Assembly (NCBI RefSeq): GCF_004027225.2
Contig: NC_046358.1
Span: 6,293,284 to 6,357,283 of the forward strand
DNA from: Strigops habroptila
Lineage: Eukaryota; Chordata; Aves; Psittaciformes; Psittacidae
Reading direction: 5' to 3'
Length of the DNA: 64,000 bases
The translations under genes were made by a program, and so were the position numbers. Positions 1 through 10,344 of this stretch are shown one piece after another (the first letter of the stretch is position 1; each line of letters starts with the position of its first letter). The notes beneath the pieces were generated by a model. It did no database searches. It was not told the DNA's origin and worked only from the letters and a program-made list of their open reading frames with translations.

Positions 1-325
1 CATGGTGCCCACCAGGGAACGGGCGAGCCGCGGCCGCTCCCACCCCACCGCCCAAGTACTGACATGGCGGTGGGTGGCACACTGACAGAGGGGAGCGGGG
101 ACAGCGCAGGCTGCCGGCGCAGGAGGCCGCTCCCCCCGCCGGCTGCCCCGGCCCTGGTCCCATTCCCCCCTTCCCTCCGCCGGCTGCCCCGGCCCCGGGC
201 CGCCGTGAGGGGAAGCCCCGCCCCGGCTCCGCACGCGCTGACGCTGACGAGGCGCCGCGCTCGCAACGCCCGGCCCGGCCCGCAGCGCTGCTGCCCCCTG
301 GCGGCGGGCGGGCGGCACTGCCGCG
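1..325 (-). promoter_or_regulatory. GC-rich CpG block at the left edge, possible promoter/first exon of a minus-strand gene
   Basis: The first ~320 bases are very rich in CpG (for example GAGCCGCGGCCGC and repeated CGGCCCCGG units). Positions 3-1 read ATG on the minus strand in the context GGCACCATG, a near-ideal Kozak sequence at the window edge. If real, coding starts at position 3 and runs off to the left, and this block is its 5'UTR and promoter. In human, CREB3L1 lies head-to-head with PHF21A, which would put it here in this orientation. That is synteny inference only; no CREB3L1 codon is visible. Confidence 0.4.
290..304 (-). promoter_or_regulatory. CTCF-like motif
   Basis: On the minus strand these bases read CCGCCAGGGGGCAGC, which agrees closely with the CTCF core. 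The motif sits immediately left of the hexamer array, in CpG-rich DNA whose methylation could control binding. Confidence 0.5.
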
Positions 326-326
326 T

Positions 327-975
327 GTGTCCGTGTGCGTGTCCGTGTCCGTGTGTGCCCGTGTCCATGTCCGTATCCGTGCCTGTGTCCGTGTCTGTGT
401 CTGTGTCCGTGCCTGTGTGTGCCCGTGTCCGTGTCCTTGTCTGTATCCGTGTCCGTCTCTGTGTCCGTGTCTGTGTGTGCCCCTGTCCATGTCCGTGTCC
501 GTGTCTGCCTGTGTCTCTGCCCGTGCCTGTGTGTGCCCGTGTCCACGTCCGTGTCCGTGTCCATGTCCGTGTCTGTTTCTGTATCAGTGTCTGTGTACGT
601 GTCTGTGTCCGTGTCTGTCCGTGTCTGTGTGTGCCCGTGTCCATGCCCGTGTCAATGGCCATGTCCATGCCCATGTCCGTGTCCGTGTCTGTGTTCATGT
701 CTGTCCGTGTCCGTGTATTCCGTGTCTGTGTCCGTGTCTGTGTCCATGTCTGTGTCTGTCCGTGTCTGTGTCCGTGTCGGTCCGTGTCTGACCGTGTCTG
801 TCCATGTCCGTGTCCGTGTGTGCCCGTGTCTTGTCCGTGCGTGTCTGTGTCGTGTCCATGTCTGTCCGTGTGTGTCTGTATCCATGCCCGTGTCCATGTC
901 CGCGTTTGTGTTTGTCCGTGTCTGTATTTGTCCGTGTCTGTGTCCATGCCCGTGTCCCTGTCCGTGCCCGTGCAA
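327..975 (+). repeat. Degenerate hexanucleotide minisatellite, TGTCCG-type
   Basis: About 650 bases are built of six-base units, mainly TGTCCG with TGTCTG, TGTCCA and TGTGTG/CCCGTG variants. The period of six without stops leaves open frames in several registers on both strands (Cys-Pro, Ser-Val, Arg-Val and, on the minus strand, His-Gly/Thr-Asp repeats). These are translations of a simple repeat, not genes. The array lies inside CpG-rich DNA and is itself CpG-bearing. The right end is sharp, at the start of a segment that recurs near 3.1 kb. Confidence 0.9.
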
Positions 976-1037
976 TGCAGAAGGATGGGACAAGCGAGCA
1001 ATTCACGCTTTTCACTTTTGCAGCCTGTTGGCTCATG
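976..1037 (+). repeat. 62-bp duplicated segment, copy A
   Basis: The segment starts TGCAGAAGGATGGGACAAGC and ends at GGCTCATG. It matches 3107-3168 at 56 of 62 positions with no gap. It abuts the right end of the hexamer array. I do not recognise it as a known repeat family. Confidence 0.8.
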
Positions 1038-1079
1038 GTTTCGGTGGAAGGACCCGTTCCCCGTCTCACAGGGAGCGGT

Positions 1080-1480
1080 AACCGCCCCCCCTCCGCATCA
1101 CCTCGCGTCCCCAAGCGACGTTGGTGGCTTTGTTGGCAAGTTCGCCCAATTTCCAGTGCCCCGCTGGTGTTTGTCACTTCACTCACACACACGCGTGTCC
1201 CTGCGGCACTCGGAGGCGATGACAACCTGCCGGGGCAGCACCGGCAGCGGGGGCCGCCCGCACCCCGCACGGCCGCCAGAGGGAGCCGCCGCCGCGGCCA
1301 TGGCGGAGGAGGGCGGAGCCGCGGCCGCCGCCATGAGCCCGGCGCGGGGCGGAGGAGGCGCCGGTTCCCCGCGGTGCGGGGGGTGGTTTTACACAGGAGG
1401 AACGGAGCGCCCCGGCACCCCGCTGGGAACTGCGGTGCCCCCTGAGTGCCCGCAGCGCCGCGGCTCGGCACCTCGGGAGT
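1080..1480. promoter_or_regulatory. Second CpG-rich block right of the hexamer array
   Basis: This block is dense in CpG and GGGCGG boxes (around 1310 and 1345). It includes GCGGCCATGG (ATG at 1300) and GCCGCCATGA (ATG at 1333) on the + strand. The + frame from 1300 reads MAEEGGAAAAAMSPARGGGG and continues open into the CR1 element at 1574. A first-exon start is possible, but I recognise no protein and no clear splice donor. It is more likely the outer part of the promoter island at the left edge. Confidence 0.45.
1273..1287 (+). promoter_or_regulatory. CTCF-like motif, weaker
   Basis: The + strand reads CCGCCAGAGGGAGCC. It resembles the CTCF core but has A where GGGC is usual. It lies right of the hexamer array and points away from the motif at 290-304. 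Confidence 0.3.
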
Positions 1481-1573
1481 CGAAACCTGCCACAGGGCTC
1501 GCCCCAAGGTGGACACACAGGGAGGTGCTGCCCCGGGAGCTCCTGCCCCGACCCTCAGAGCGGTGTAGAAGAG

Positions 1574-1990
1574 TCATAGAATCCTGGACTGGTTTGGTTT
1601 GGAAGGGTCCTTAAAGCTCCTCCAGTTCCAACTCCCTGCCACGGGCAGGGACACCTTCCACTAGAGCAGGTTGCTTCAAGCCCCCGTGTCCAACCTGGCC
1701 TTGAACACTGCCAGGGATAGGGCAGCCACAGCTTCTCTGGGCACCCTGTGCCAGCGCCTCAGCACCCTCACAGGGAAGAACTTCTTCCTTATATCTAACC
1801 TGAACTTCCCCTGTTTAAGTTTAAACCCATTCCCCCTTGTCCTGTCACTACAGTCCCTGATGAAGAGTCCCTCCTCAGCATCCTTGTAGCCCTCTTCAGA
1901 CACTGGAAGCTGCTCTGAGGTCTCCATGCAGCTTCTCTTCTCCAGGCTGAACAGCCCCAACTTTCTCAGCCTGTTTGAGTCCTCACGTAC
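1574..1990 (-). mobile_element. CR1 LINE 3' fragment (avian type), minus strand
   Basis: It begins TCATAGAATCC and continues through the CR1 3'-UTR landmarks in reverse complement: GGTTTGGAAGGGTCC, CCACGGGCAGGGACACC, CACTAGAGCAGGTTGC. It ends near CTCCAGGCTGAACAGCC. Sense orientation is therefore minus. It is 5'-truncated, as most CR1 copies are. Confidence 0.9.
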
Positions 1991-2084
1991 TTGCTGGGGC
2001 TTAGAGACCAACTCCTTAACTCCAGTTCGAAATATGCTGGTTTTACTGAGACATCCAAGAGGAAAATTTTCCTTGGAGGAAAGA

Positions 2085-2573
2085 AAACAGAGGCCTGTAG
2101 GATGGCTCTGGAGTCCTCGGTATAGGAAACCTGTTGGAGAGGGTCCAGGGAAGGGCCACAGAAATGATCAGAGGCTGGAGCACCTCTCCTATGTGGAATG
2201 GCTGAGAGAGTTGGGATTGTTCAGCCTGGAGAAGAGAAGGCTCAGGAGAGACCTAAGAGCAGCTGCCAGTTCTTAAAAGAGGCCTGTAAGAAAGATGGGG
2301 AGAGACTTTTTAGCAGGGCCTGTTGTGATAGGACAAGGGGTGATGGTTTTAAACCAAAACAGGGCAGATTCAGGCTGGATGTGAGATAAAAATTTCTTAC
2401 AATGAGGGTGGTAAAACACTGGTACAGGTTGCCCAGAGAGGTGATGGATGCACCATCCCTGGAGACATTCAAGGCCAAGCTAGATGTGGTTCTGGGCAAC
2501 CTGATCTGGTTGAAGATGTCCCTGCTCATTGCAGGGGCATTGGAACTAGATGAGCTCTGAAGGATTCTATGAC
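2085..2573 (+). mobile_element. CR1 LINE 3' fragment, plus strand, inverted relative to its neighbour
   Basis: Sense CR1 landmarks run in order: GAGAGGGTCCAGGGAAGGGCC, GTTCAGCCTGGAGAAGAGAAGG, GGTTGCCCAGAGAGGTGATGG, GGAACTAGATGAGCTCTGAAGG, then ATTCTATGAC at the end. The stretch usually between GAAGG and ATTCTATG is missing, a small internal deletion. With the minus copy at 1574-1990 it forms an inverted pair about 95 bases apart. Confidence 0.9.
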
Positions 2574-3106
2574 AGAGGTGATACTAAAGCTGCCTCTCAT
2601 AGCAAGAGGTCTTTGCATGGGGGATCTGATACATCTTTGTATCACTGCACTGATACATGAGCACCAGCCTCATACCGATGCCCAAACAGGTCCAAGATGT
2701 AAATATGGAGGAAGATCTTGAAGGAAGCGATAACTGAGGATGTAGATTAGCTGTCCAATCTGGCTGTTTCCTACTGAACAAGCTGACTCTACAACTCAGA
2801 CGTAACAGCAGTTCGTACCGTAGAGCTGGTTTTCACTGACAGCTTGGCTCCTAACCAGTATGTTGTGAGCAGTGTGATGTTTCATGCCAACTACAAACTC
2901 ACTGAGAGGCTGGGAAAAGACCTGGGCACTGAACCCCAGTATCCGTGGCTATACTGGTAGGAGCTGCTCGCTGGCAGCTGGCTCAGGTCCATCTCCACTG
3001 CCCTGGCAGCAGGGTGGCCGTGCAGTGAGAAGCTCTCCTGCTCACTGTGCGCCAGTATGTTGATGATGTCATGTCATCTGTTCCCTGCAGGAGCCCGGGG
3101 TTGCAG

Positions 3107-3168
3107 TGCAGAAGGATGGGATAAGCGAGGAATTCACGCTTTCCCCTTTTGCAGCCTTTTGACTCATG
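3107..3168 (+). repeat. 62-bp duplicated segment, copy B
   Basis: This is the second copy of the segment at 976-1037 (six substitutions, no indel). It is preceded by TTCCCTGCAG (ending 3090), which looks like a splice acceptor. It is followed by AAAAG|GTGAGT at 3252/3253, which looks like a donor. A non-coding exon of about 160 bases is conceivable but unproved. Confidence 0.75.
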
Positions 3169-5842
3169 TTCTGATTTGCATCAAACACCCACCTTTTGCA
3201 AAACCACCTAGTCTTTTTAAACCAAAATCCAAACAGAGCTAGGAAACAAAAGGTGAGTGAGTTAACACAGTGAGTTAACACAGGTTAGCTCCCTGCCCAT
3301 GTCAAAACTAGGATTGATAAGGGGTTTGTAGCATTTAACTAAAAACACTACATTAAAGAAGTGATTAAACTTGTAACAGGTAGCGGATAATTTTAAGAAC
3401 ATAGAAACTTTCACAGACGTTAATGTTCTCGGTGTCAGCAGACAGAACTGGCAAATACATATATGCATTTGGCAAGGTGATGCAAATGGTAGCAGATCAC
3501 CTTAATGAGATGGATAGAAGAAGGAGGTGCATAAAGACGTGCTTACATATTCTTCACACGTGCAAGAGCTGATCGCCAGTGCCATTGCTGTGTCAGTATC
3601 TTTAATGCTTTATCTTTGATGTTGGCTCAGCATAATCTAGGACCTGTGGTTTCTGCATAGTAGCAACTCCTTAGGCTGCCTTGGGCTGCCAAGCTGTCTC
3701 CAACTCATGCAGAGGAAGGAACATCCACAGAAACAGGAGTGGAAATCAGCAGAAAATCTATAAAGGGATGCTAACTTACAAAAGAGCTGCTGGAAAATGG
3801 GGTTCAAGATGTGCCAGTGAAGCTGAGCACACTAAGTTTGTGTATTGCATTTGGTAGGAAACTATACAGAAAATTGTCTGTGGACTGAAAGCTCAGAAAT
3901 ATAAAGGATTATAAAAGGCACGTCAGGGCTGAGCTGCCTGCTCCATGGAGGGCACGGGCACAGCTTTCCCAGCCACAAGGCACTGCAGAGACTGCAGCCA
4001 AGTGCAGCGAGTGGAGTATCAGACACAGAAGAGTTCACTTTGGAGTCCAAATCATGGATACATGAGCTGATGATGTAAAAGAAAGAACCAGGAAGCTGCA
4101 CAGGACAGCTTGTCCAGGAACAGTTCACCAAACCCTTTTAATACATACTCCATGGGCACTTTCTTTCTTATACGTAGCACATGCTCATTCAAAGGGGGAG
4201 ATATCTGGATGATTGGCCAGGTCTGCAAGAGATGGCAACTAAGTTCAAACAAATTATATACTGAATAAAGACATAGATTCCACTGAGCTTCCAATGACTG
4301 TGGATTTTGATTTGTTTAAAAACTAGTCAGAACCAGAGCCTGAAGATATTTAGCCTCGAAGTGGTTTTTTTTCCTGCCTACCACAGTACCTGATTACTGT
4401 TTCTGATATTATCATCTGCTTTAATAAGCAAATTCCCTCAAACAGCAGTTGGCCCTAATATATCCCTCTTCTCTTCCCATTTCCTTGGCCACATATTGCT
4501 TGCTGTGCTAAGTGCTAAATGGCTCTTGGAAAGTGCTAAGAGGGTGCTGTGAAAGGGCTAAGCTGGGTTTCCCAAACAACTGCCTCTACAGAGAAATATA
4601 GTCCCATCAGTAGGGTGGTACCAGGAGGCCCAGCAGCAGTCTGGTTGAAGACCCTTGTTTTGACAAGGCTGGAGAATTGAACTTCACAGTTGCCTTCTTA
4701 AGGTAATGTAAATGAGACATTTTCACCGTGTGGAAGCGAAGTTTTATTGACCCCAACTGAAATGAAACCACTGGTTACTTTGTCAGAAATACCTGACAAG
4801 ATCAGTGTGTTCCTGCTAACCAGGTCAAGCTCATCTGCTCTGCCTGCTCCACCAGAAACCACCTCAGTCTCAGCACTCGGTAATTCTCAGAAGTGAAGAG
4901 TGGTTACTGGAAGATGTTGGGAACAAAGCCCCAGGCCCACCAAAAGTCAGGAAGAAACCCAAAGCATCCATCCTGCAAAGAGGCGCCCAGTCGCCAACAC
5001 CCCTTCAGACATTTCCCAACTAATCACCATTGTCCAGCCATGGGCAGAAAATGAATCAATATTCTTCATCTTCTCCAACAAGTGGCAGCATGTTGGGTCC
5101 ACCAACAAACATTGACCAGGGTATGAATTTCAACGTGCAAGTAGAGGAGAAGCTTTACCATACGAGAAGCTGCTTACCTGCAAGAGCATTTCAAGAAAGG
5201 AGAGTGGACAGGTCTTCTAAGTGAAACAATTGCCCGGGTGAACCAGCTCAGTCTGTGGTTGCAGCTTGTTTATCTGTTAACTGTTGGAAGATGTGGATCT
5301 TGCCCTGCGTGCACATGAATTGGGATCACAAGACACCTCTTTGTCACTGTCACTTGGGGGATCTCTGTTGGTCTGTGACAAGTGGATTTAATCCAATAAG
5401 CACTGGCATGGAGTGGCTTCCAGTCCAAGTAAGCAGCCACTCTGTGACTAATGTTTTAACTCTAAACCAAAAGGTTTGCCAAACCCTTCCCCATCTTTAG
5501 CTAGTGATTATTTTGTTCATTTTATTGGGTGCTATAGATATTATCCATTTCTGTATAAAATAGATACAGTATCATGAGCATCGAGGGCTGCCTTGCTAAT
5601 TGTTTTAATTTTGTAATTAAATTTTTGCAATTAAATTACTGCAGGTTTGATGCTTGCTAATACATTTAAATCAGCCCAATGAATTGGTTTTTTATACTAA
5701 CAACACATTCTGAAAGCACGTGTTTCCCTTAAGAAGCACAGCATCTGTAACTGTTTTACTGAGCTATTTGGGTTCGGAAATATGTTTATTACAAAAAATG
5801 CCACAGAGCCTGTTATGTCCTATGTAGTATTTGCCATTTAGG

Positions 5843-5912
5843 CTATTTATAAGGCAAGTTATTTATAAGGAGAGTCATTCATAAGGAAAGTTAGTCTGTG
5901 TTATTTATAAGG
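5843..5912 (+). repeat. Four copies of an ATTTATAAGG motif
   Basis: CTATTTATAAGG (5843), TTATTTATAAGG (5859), TCATTCATAAGG (5875) and TTATTTATAAGG (5901) follow one another at 16, 16 and 26 bases. Three fit the MEF2 consensus YTAWWWWTAR. Confidence 0.7.
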
Positions 5913-7149
5913 AAAAACCAGGCTCATTATCTCATTTTATAGTTGGAGATGTTGTAGCACAGGGACAAATGAAACAGCTTCTCCAGTGCCCTGCAGCAAG
6001 TCCGATTAGTCCCAGCACATCCAGCCCTCTGCCCACTAAGCCACATGCTCCTCCTATTTATTCTTCTTCCCCCCACAATTCCACAACAAACAGGATAGTT
6101 CAGTTTTGTTGCATCCTTCCAACTACAGTCTACTGCAGAGCTTCCTAAGTAATGATGGATCTCCACAGAGCTTCCCAACTTTTACTAGAACCCTGTGTTT
6201 CTTGATTGATTTTTAAGACCAGTATACATCTGCTAATCTCATTTAATCCAAAACAAAGGAGGTATTAGACACTAAATTTGGCTGGTGGAGGTTAGCAAAC
6301 CCATCTTTGCCACTCATTGGCTATGCTTTCCTTCCCCTGGTTGAGAAACAGGGTAAAAAACTCTGTGGGTTCCAGAATGGTTCTGAGTTTTTGGTTGTCT
6401 TGTTTTCTCAATAAAATTCAAAGCTCTGGTATTCAATGCAGCCAACTCTAGGGAGAACTGAAAACACGGAGGAAAATATTGTCAATGTTTTTTCCCAGTT
6501 AAATCACAACAGAGACTAACAGCTACCGAAACACAAAATGTCCACATAGATGTAGGCAGACAGGCAGAGACTGCTGCACTGACAGGGCTTAGGCACTTTG
6601 TATTGCCTCCTGGAAGCCTCCAGGATCTCCTCACCAAGATGTTCAGGAACAGCTCAACAGGACATAATTCATTGCCTTTTCCATCAGCTGCCACAAGGTT
6701 TCTCTGTAACTTGGTCGGTAGGAGGAAGTTGCTCTGCTTTCACCATCAGATTGTATGCTGGCATCTCAGGAGGTTACAGCAAAAATAGTATTTTTGTCTT
6801 CATTTCTGGGGTGGCACAGTTCAGCTGTGGCCACCCTGAGCAGATGCCTTGAGCTCGTTTCCATCTGCATCTTACATTTGCTGCCCACTGGCAAGCCTGG
6901 CCATACCTTCAGCATCCCTGGATGAAGTTGGTCACAACGTGGTGAAGGACACCATGCACAGCCACCTCTTTAGCTCCACAACTTCATTCCCTTATACCTA
7001 AATGTCAGGGACTTTCATATCTCCTCGTGTTGACAGCAGAAACCTCTTCTTGTCCCGCTCACATGGTCAGTGAGAACATTCCATCTTTACAAGCCGACAG
7101 CCACCACCTCATTCTCTAGGCTTGTCTTTAAACAAACCTTCTCAATCTT

Positions 7150-7241
7150 AGGGTGAGGTGTACCTGCCCATGGCAGGGGGTTGGAACTAGATGATCTTAA
7201 GGTCCTTTCCAACCTTAACTATTCTATGATTCTATGATTCT
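7150..7241 (+). mobile_element. CR1 LINE 3' tip
   Basis: GGTTGGAACTAGATGATCTTAA is followed by GGTCCTTTCCAACC and ends in ATTCTATGATTCTATGATTC, the diagnostic CR1 3' terminus. Only the last ~90 bases are present. Confidence 0.9.
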
Positions 7242-7507
7242 TTGCAGGACGTGCTTTCAAGGCCTCTTCTCAGATCTGCTGCTCAGTTATGAAACCTTCA
7301 CTTTGTGTCCTGCCTTGCCCATGCCAGGAAAACCAAACTGGTCACTTGCACTGTACACCCAGCACCCTGCATTAGCTCTGCCCTTTTTATGCAACAGCAT
7401 CATACTCTTTCCTCCTGTTCAGTTCATGGCTCACACCCCGATCTGCCTGTCTGCAGTACTGCCGCCTGGCCACTTATTCCTCATCTTCTCTTTGTGCTTT
7501 TGATTTC

Positions 7508-8000
7508 CTCCTCCTAAGTGTAGCACTTTGCACTTTTCTTTACTGAGTCGTTGATTTTCTCCAATTTAGCAGGATCATTCTGAATTCTCAGTCCATCCGC
7601 CAAACTGTTTGCATCCTCTCCCAGCTCGATGATGTCTGCAGATTTTATGAGTACTCTTTATTCCCTCGTCACAGGTTGTTAATGAAAATACTGCATAAAA
7701 TGGATTCCACACACAGATGTTGGAAGGACCCTGTTTGAAAATTCCTCTAAGCCTCACAGTGAAAAATTGAGAACTGGGTTGTAAAGCTATTTTTTAACCA
7801 GTCATGTGCCTAGTTTATGTGGATTTAATCTAAGCTGGGGTTTTTTTCTTGTTTGCTTAGGAGAAAGTCATGTGGAATGGTGTCAAACCCTTGTAAGAAT
7901 CAAGATGTATGACAACTCTTACTTCCTCCTTGCCTGTGATGAAGGGTTTATAAAGCCCCCACTCACTAAGCTGAGAAAGGTATTTTTCTACAGGCTTGCA
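7508..8000 (-). mobile_element. Ancient CR1-type LINE remnant
   Basis: The + strand shows antisense landmarks of old amniote CR1 elements in order: AAGTGTAGCACTTTGCAC, GGATCATTCTGAATTCTCA, CTCCCAGCTCGATGATGTCTGC, TTAACCAGTCATGTGCC, and GAAAGTCATGTGGAATGGTGTCAAA. The copy is heavily diverged with many indels, so it is far older than the ATTCTATGAT-tailed copies. Homology may extend to about 8090. Confidence 0.75.
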
Positions 8001-10344
8001 CTGCTTTATCAGTTTCCAATCTTCAGTTCAATTGCTACAATTCTTTTGTGTAGCCATAGCCCAAGTAATTGTCTCCAGTATCTCAATGATTAAAGCTCAT
8101 TCAGAATTCCAGCAAGCTTCAATACAACGTTTTCCTCCCTCGCTACAACAATATATAGTCAGAGACCAGGGATTTTTTTATCATTCCAGATTCAGCGAGG
8201 GAAAAGTTGGCACTAACATACACAGAGCAATGCAAAACTCCTTTGCAAAGCCATGGAGATGTAGGTAGGTTCTTGAAGGTATTTCCTACTTTGTAAAATC
8301 CACACTCAAGGAAGCACACTGATGTGTGGTAACAGTTGTGTATGCCATCCGTCTAATGACTTATGTACTGTTCCGCACTACTGTGAAAACCTGATGCAAT
8401 CAGTATCATTGCAAGAAAGTAAAGCTGTTCTTACAGATGAGTTACAAGTCCTCATTAGCCATCAGATGTTGCATTAGACAAGTGTTTGCTATATCATCAG
8501 TATATGATGCACTTTTTTGTGCTGTTTATTGGTCATCTATGTGCTTAGTAGCCTCCATCACCCCAGTATCCGAACAACTCCATCCCACATATCCTTGTGT
8601 TAAAGAGTGGCTCACCTCTCAGAGATGCTTTTCTTTTTAGGGAAACTAGTACTTCATCTGAAGGAATGAATGGTTATGATTCTGTAATATTGGAAGTGAC
8701 TAATCCAGTGTTGTAAATGGGATAAAGGGAAATGGAATGTATTTTGAGAACAAACAGTAATCATTGACACAGTAATTTGCATCCCTAGATGTTATAATAA
8801 TGACTAAGTATCACTTCCCCTTGTTTGCATAAGGAAGAGTAGGCAGAGAAATCCAGTGATTTGGCTAGCGCACCGCCAGCAAGCCACTGAAAGAGAAAAG
8901 AGCTGAACGTAGATCACTGTTCTTGCACCTTGTTTTCCTGTTCTCTGCTACGTGTTTGAAATACAGCGTTACAAAAGGTGTGATCCCTTCCAGTACTAAC
9001 AGCTCTGTAAGGGCTTCACTAGTTCATGCTGGAAACAGCCAACAAGAGTTGGTCAAGACTTGGGGTGGATCTAAGAGAGACAGGGAGCAGTGCACTGCCT
9101 TCCAAAGAGCTGGTTTGGATGGTGAGTTGGGATACACGAGGTGCCAACAGCCTCAATCTGTGCTGTCTTGCTGATGGAGCTAACATATTTTTTGCTGCTT
9201 AAGGAAACTTTATGCTCTTCAGAAATGGATTCCAGTTGTAATGACCAAAGAATATTCAGTGACCCTTCTGCTCCATGACCAACTTACATGGATTCAGATG
9301 GGGAGTACTCGCTATGAGTGGATCCTAAAGGTGTATTTGTACAGTGAGCAGCTCTGCACAAACATTTCCAGACAGGTAGTCCCCAGGAAGCCAGAATCAC
9401 TGCATCAGAGGGATGGAGCGTTCACAAGCTGAAAAGCAAATATGTTTAATGTCTTAATTTTTTTAGAAGAAAATGAAGCACCTGAGGTACAATTCGCTTT
9501 GTACTGAATAAAGGGAGTGCAAAACATCATCGGTAGTACCTGTGATAGCATTCTAAAATGTCTTTGAATTTCACACTGGCTGCAAACCACAGAATCAGGG
9601 CAAATAGCAGTTAACACAACCTTTACTTAGCTTCTCCTGACAAATATAAAGTAAAGGGTGAGGCAGTCTCACGCTGACATATGGCCAGATATAGGCAAAA
9701 TGTACCTAGGGAAGGTAATCACTCTTTATTCTCTTTGTGGGTCCAAAGAGAAGAGCAAAATGGGTAGCTCTTACAGACTTCACAGTCTGAGGATATAACA
9801 ATCTTTAACAAGGGTCAGTCCAGCACTTCTCTCTAGCCCACATATCTAAACACAGGGGTTAGACTTTGCCTAATACACAAAATAAGAGTTATTGGGAGTG
9901 CATAGGGTTCAGCTACAGGAAGCAAAGGGTAGAAGAGCAGAGTATCTAGCTGCTGGACATCTCTCAGGCCAAAGAGTACCAGAGCTGGTGCAGGCCAGGC
10001 TGCCTTGCCAGAGGGGTCATCCTGGCTCATCTTTGGGCAAGGATCTTCATGTTTTAGGTTTGGTGGGGAAAAAAACCCCAAAACCCAAACAGTTTTTACA
10101 CCCTCCCCACCCCCCCGACAGCTTTGCAGGTGTGCTGTACCCTCCTCCTGCTCTCTGCCTTTGCCTTACAGCAAAAGTGCTGCCGGGCCTGTGAGGTCCC
10201 TCGTGTGTGAATAACCTTGCTGTGCTGTGGGTTGATTGGCACACTTTGGGCACCACTGACATGAACAGGAAGAAATATCTGTTTACATTTGAATAGGAGA
10301 TCGGAAACTCAGGATTCTGACTCATTGCCACAGCATCAGATAAC

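Larger units (their letters stand above)
2574..7149. other. Intergenic stretch with no recognised gene
   Basis: This holds only the 62-bp segment copy B, a 14-base direct repeat (TGAGTTAACACAGT type, about 3255-3284) and the ATTTATAAGG cluster. Frames at 3862-4294 (-) and 4900-5224 (+) show no recognised family. Confidence 0.6.

Noticed and set aside
64..1614. 516-codon + frame and overlapping frames on both strands
   Set aside because: They are mostly translation of the hexanucleotide array, which has no stops in several registers, and they end inside a CR1 element.
1676..2529. Frames of 95-116 codons with similar peptides
   Set aside because: The similarity comes from the two CR1 3' copies, whose 3'UTR is not coding.
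3091..3252. Non-coding exon flanked by TGCAG and GTGAGT
   Set aside because: The splice-like ends are plausible, but there is no connected exon. Kept only as part of the duplicated-segment finding.
4900..5224. Possible processed pseudogene (+ frames including one reading MNQYSSSSPTSGSM)
   Set aside because: The serine-rich peptide looked protein-like, but I could not place it in any family and the surrounding frames are broken. Chance is as likely.
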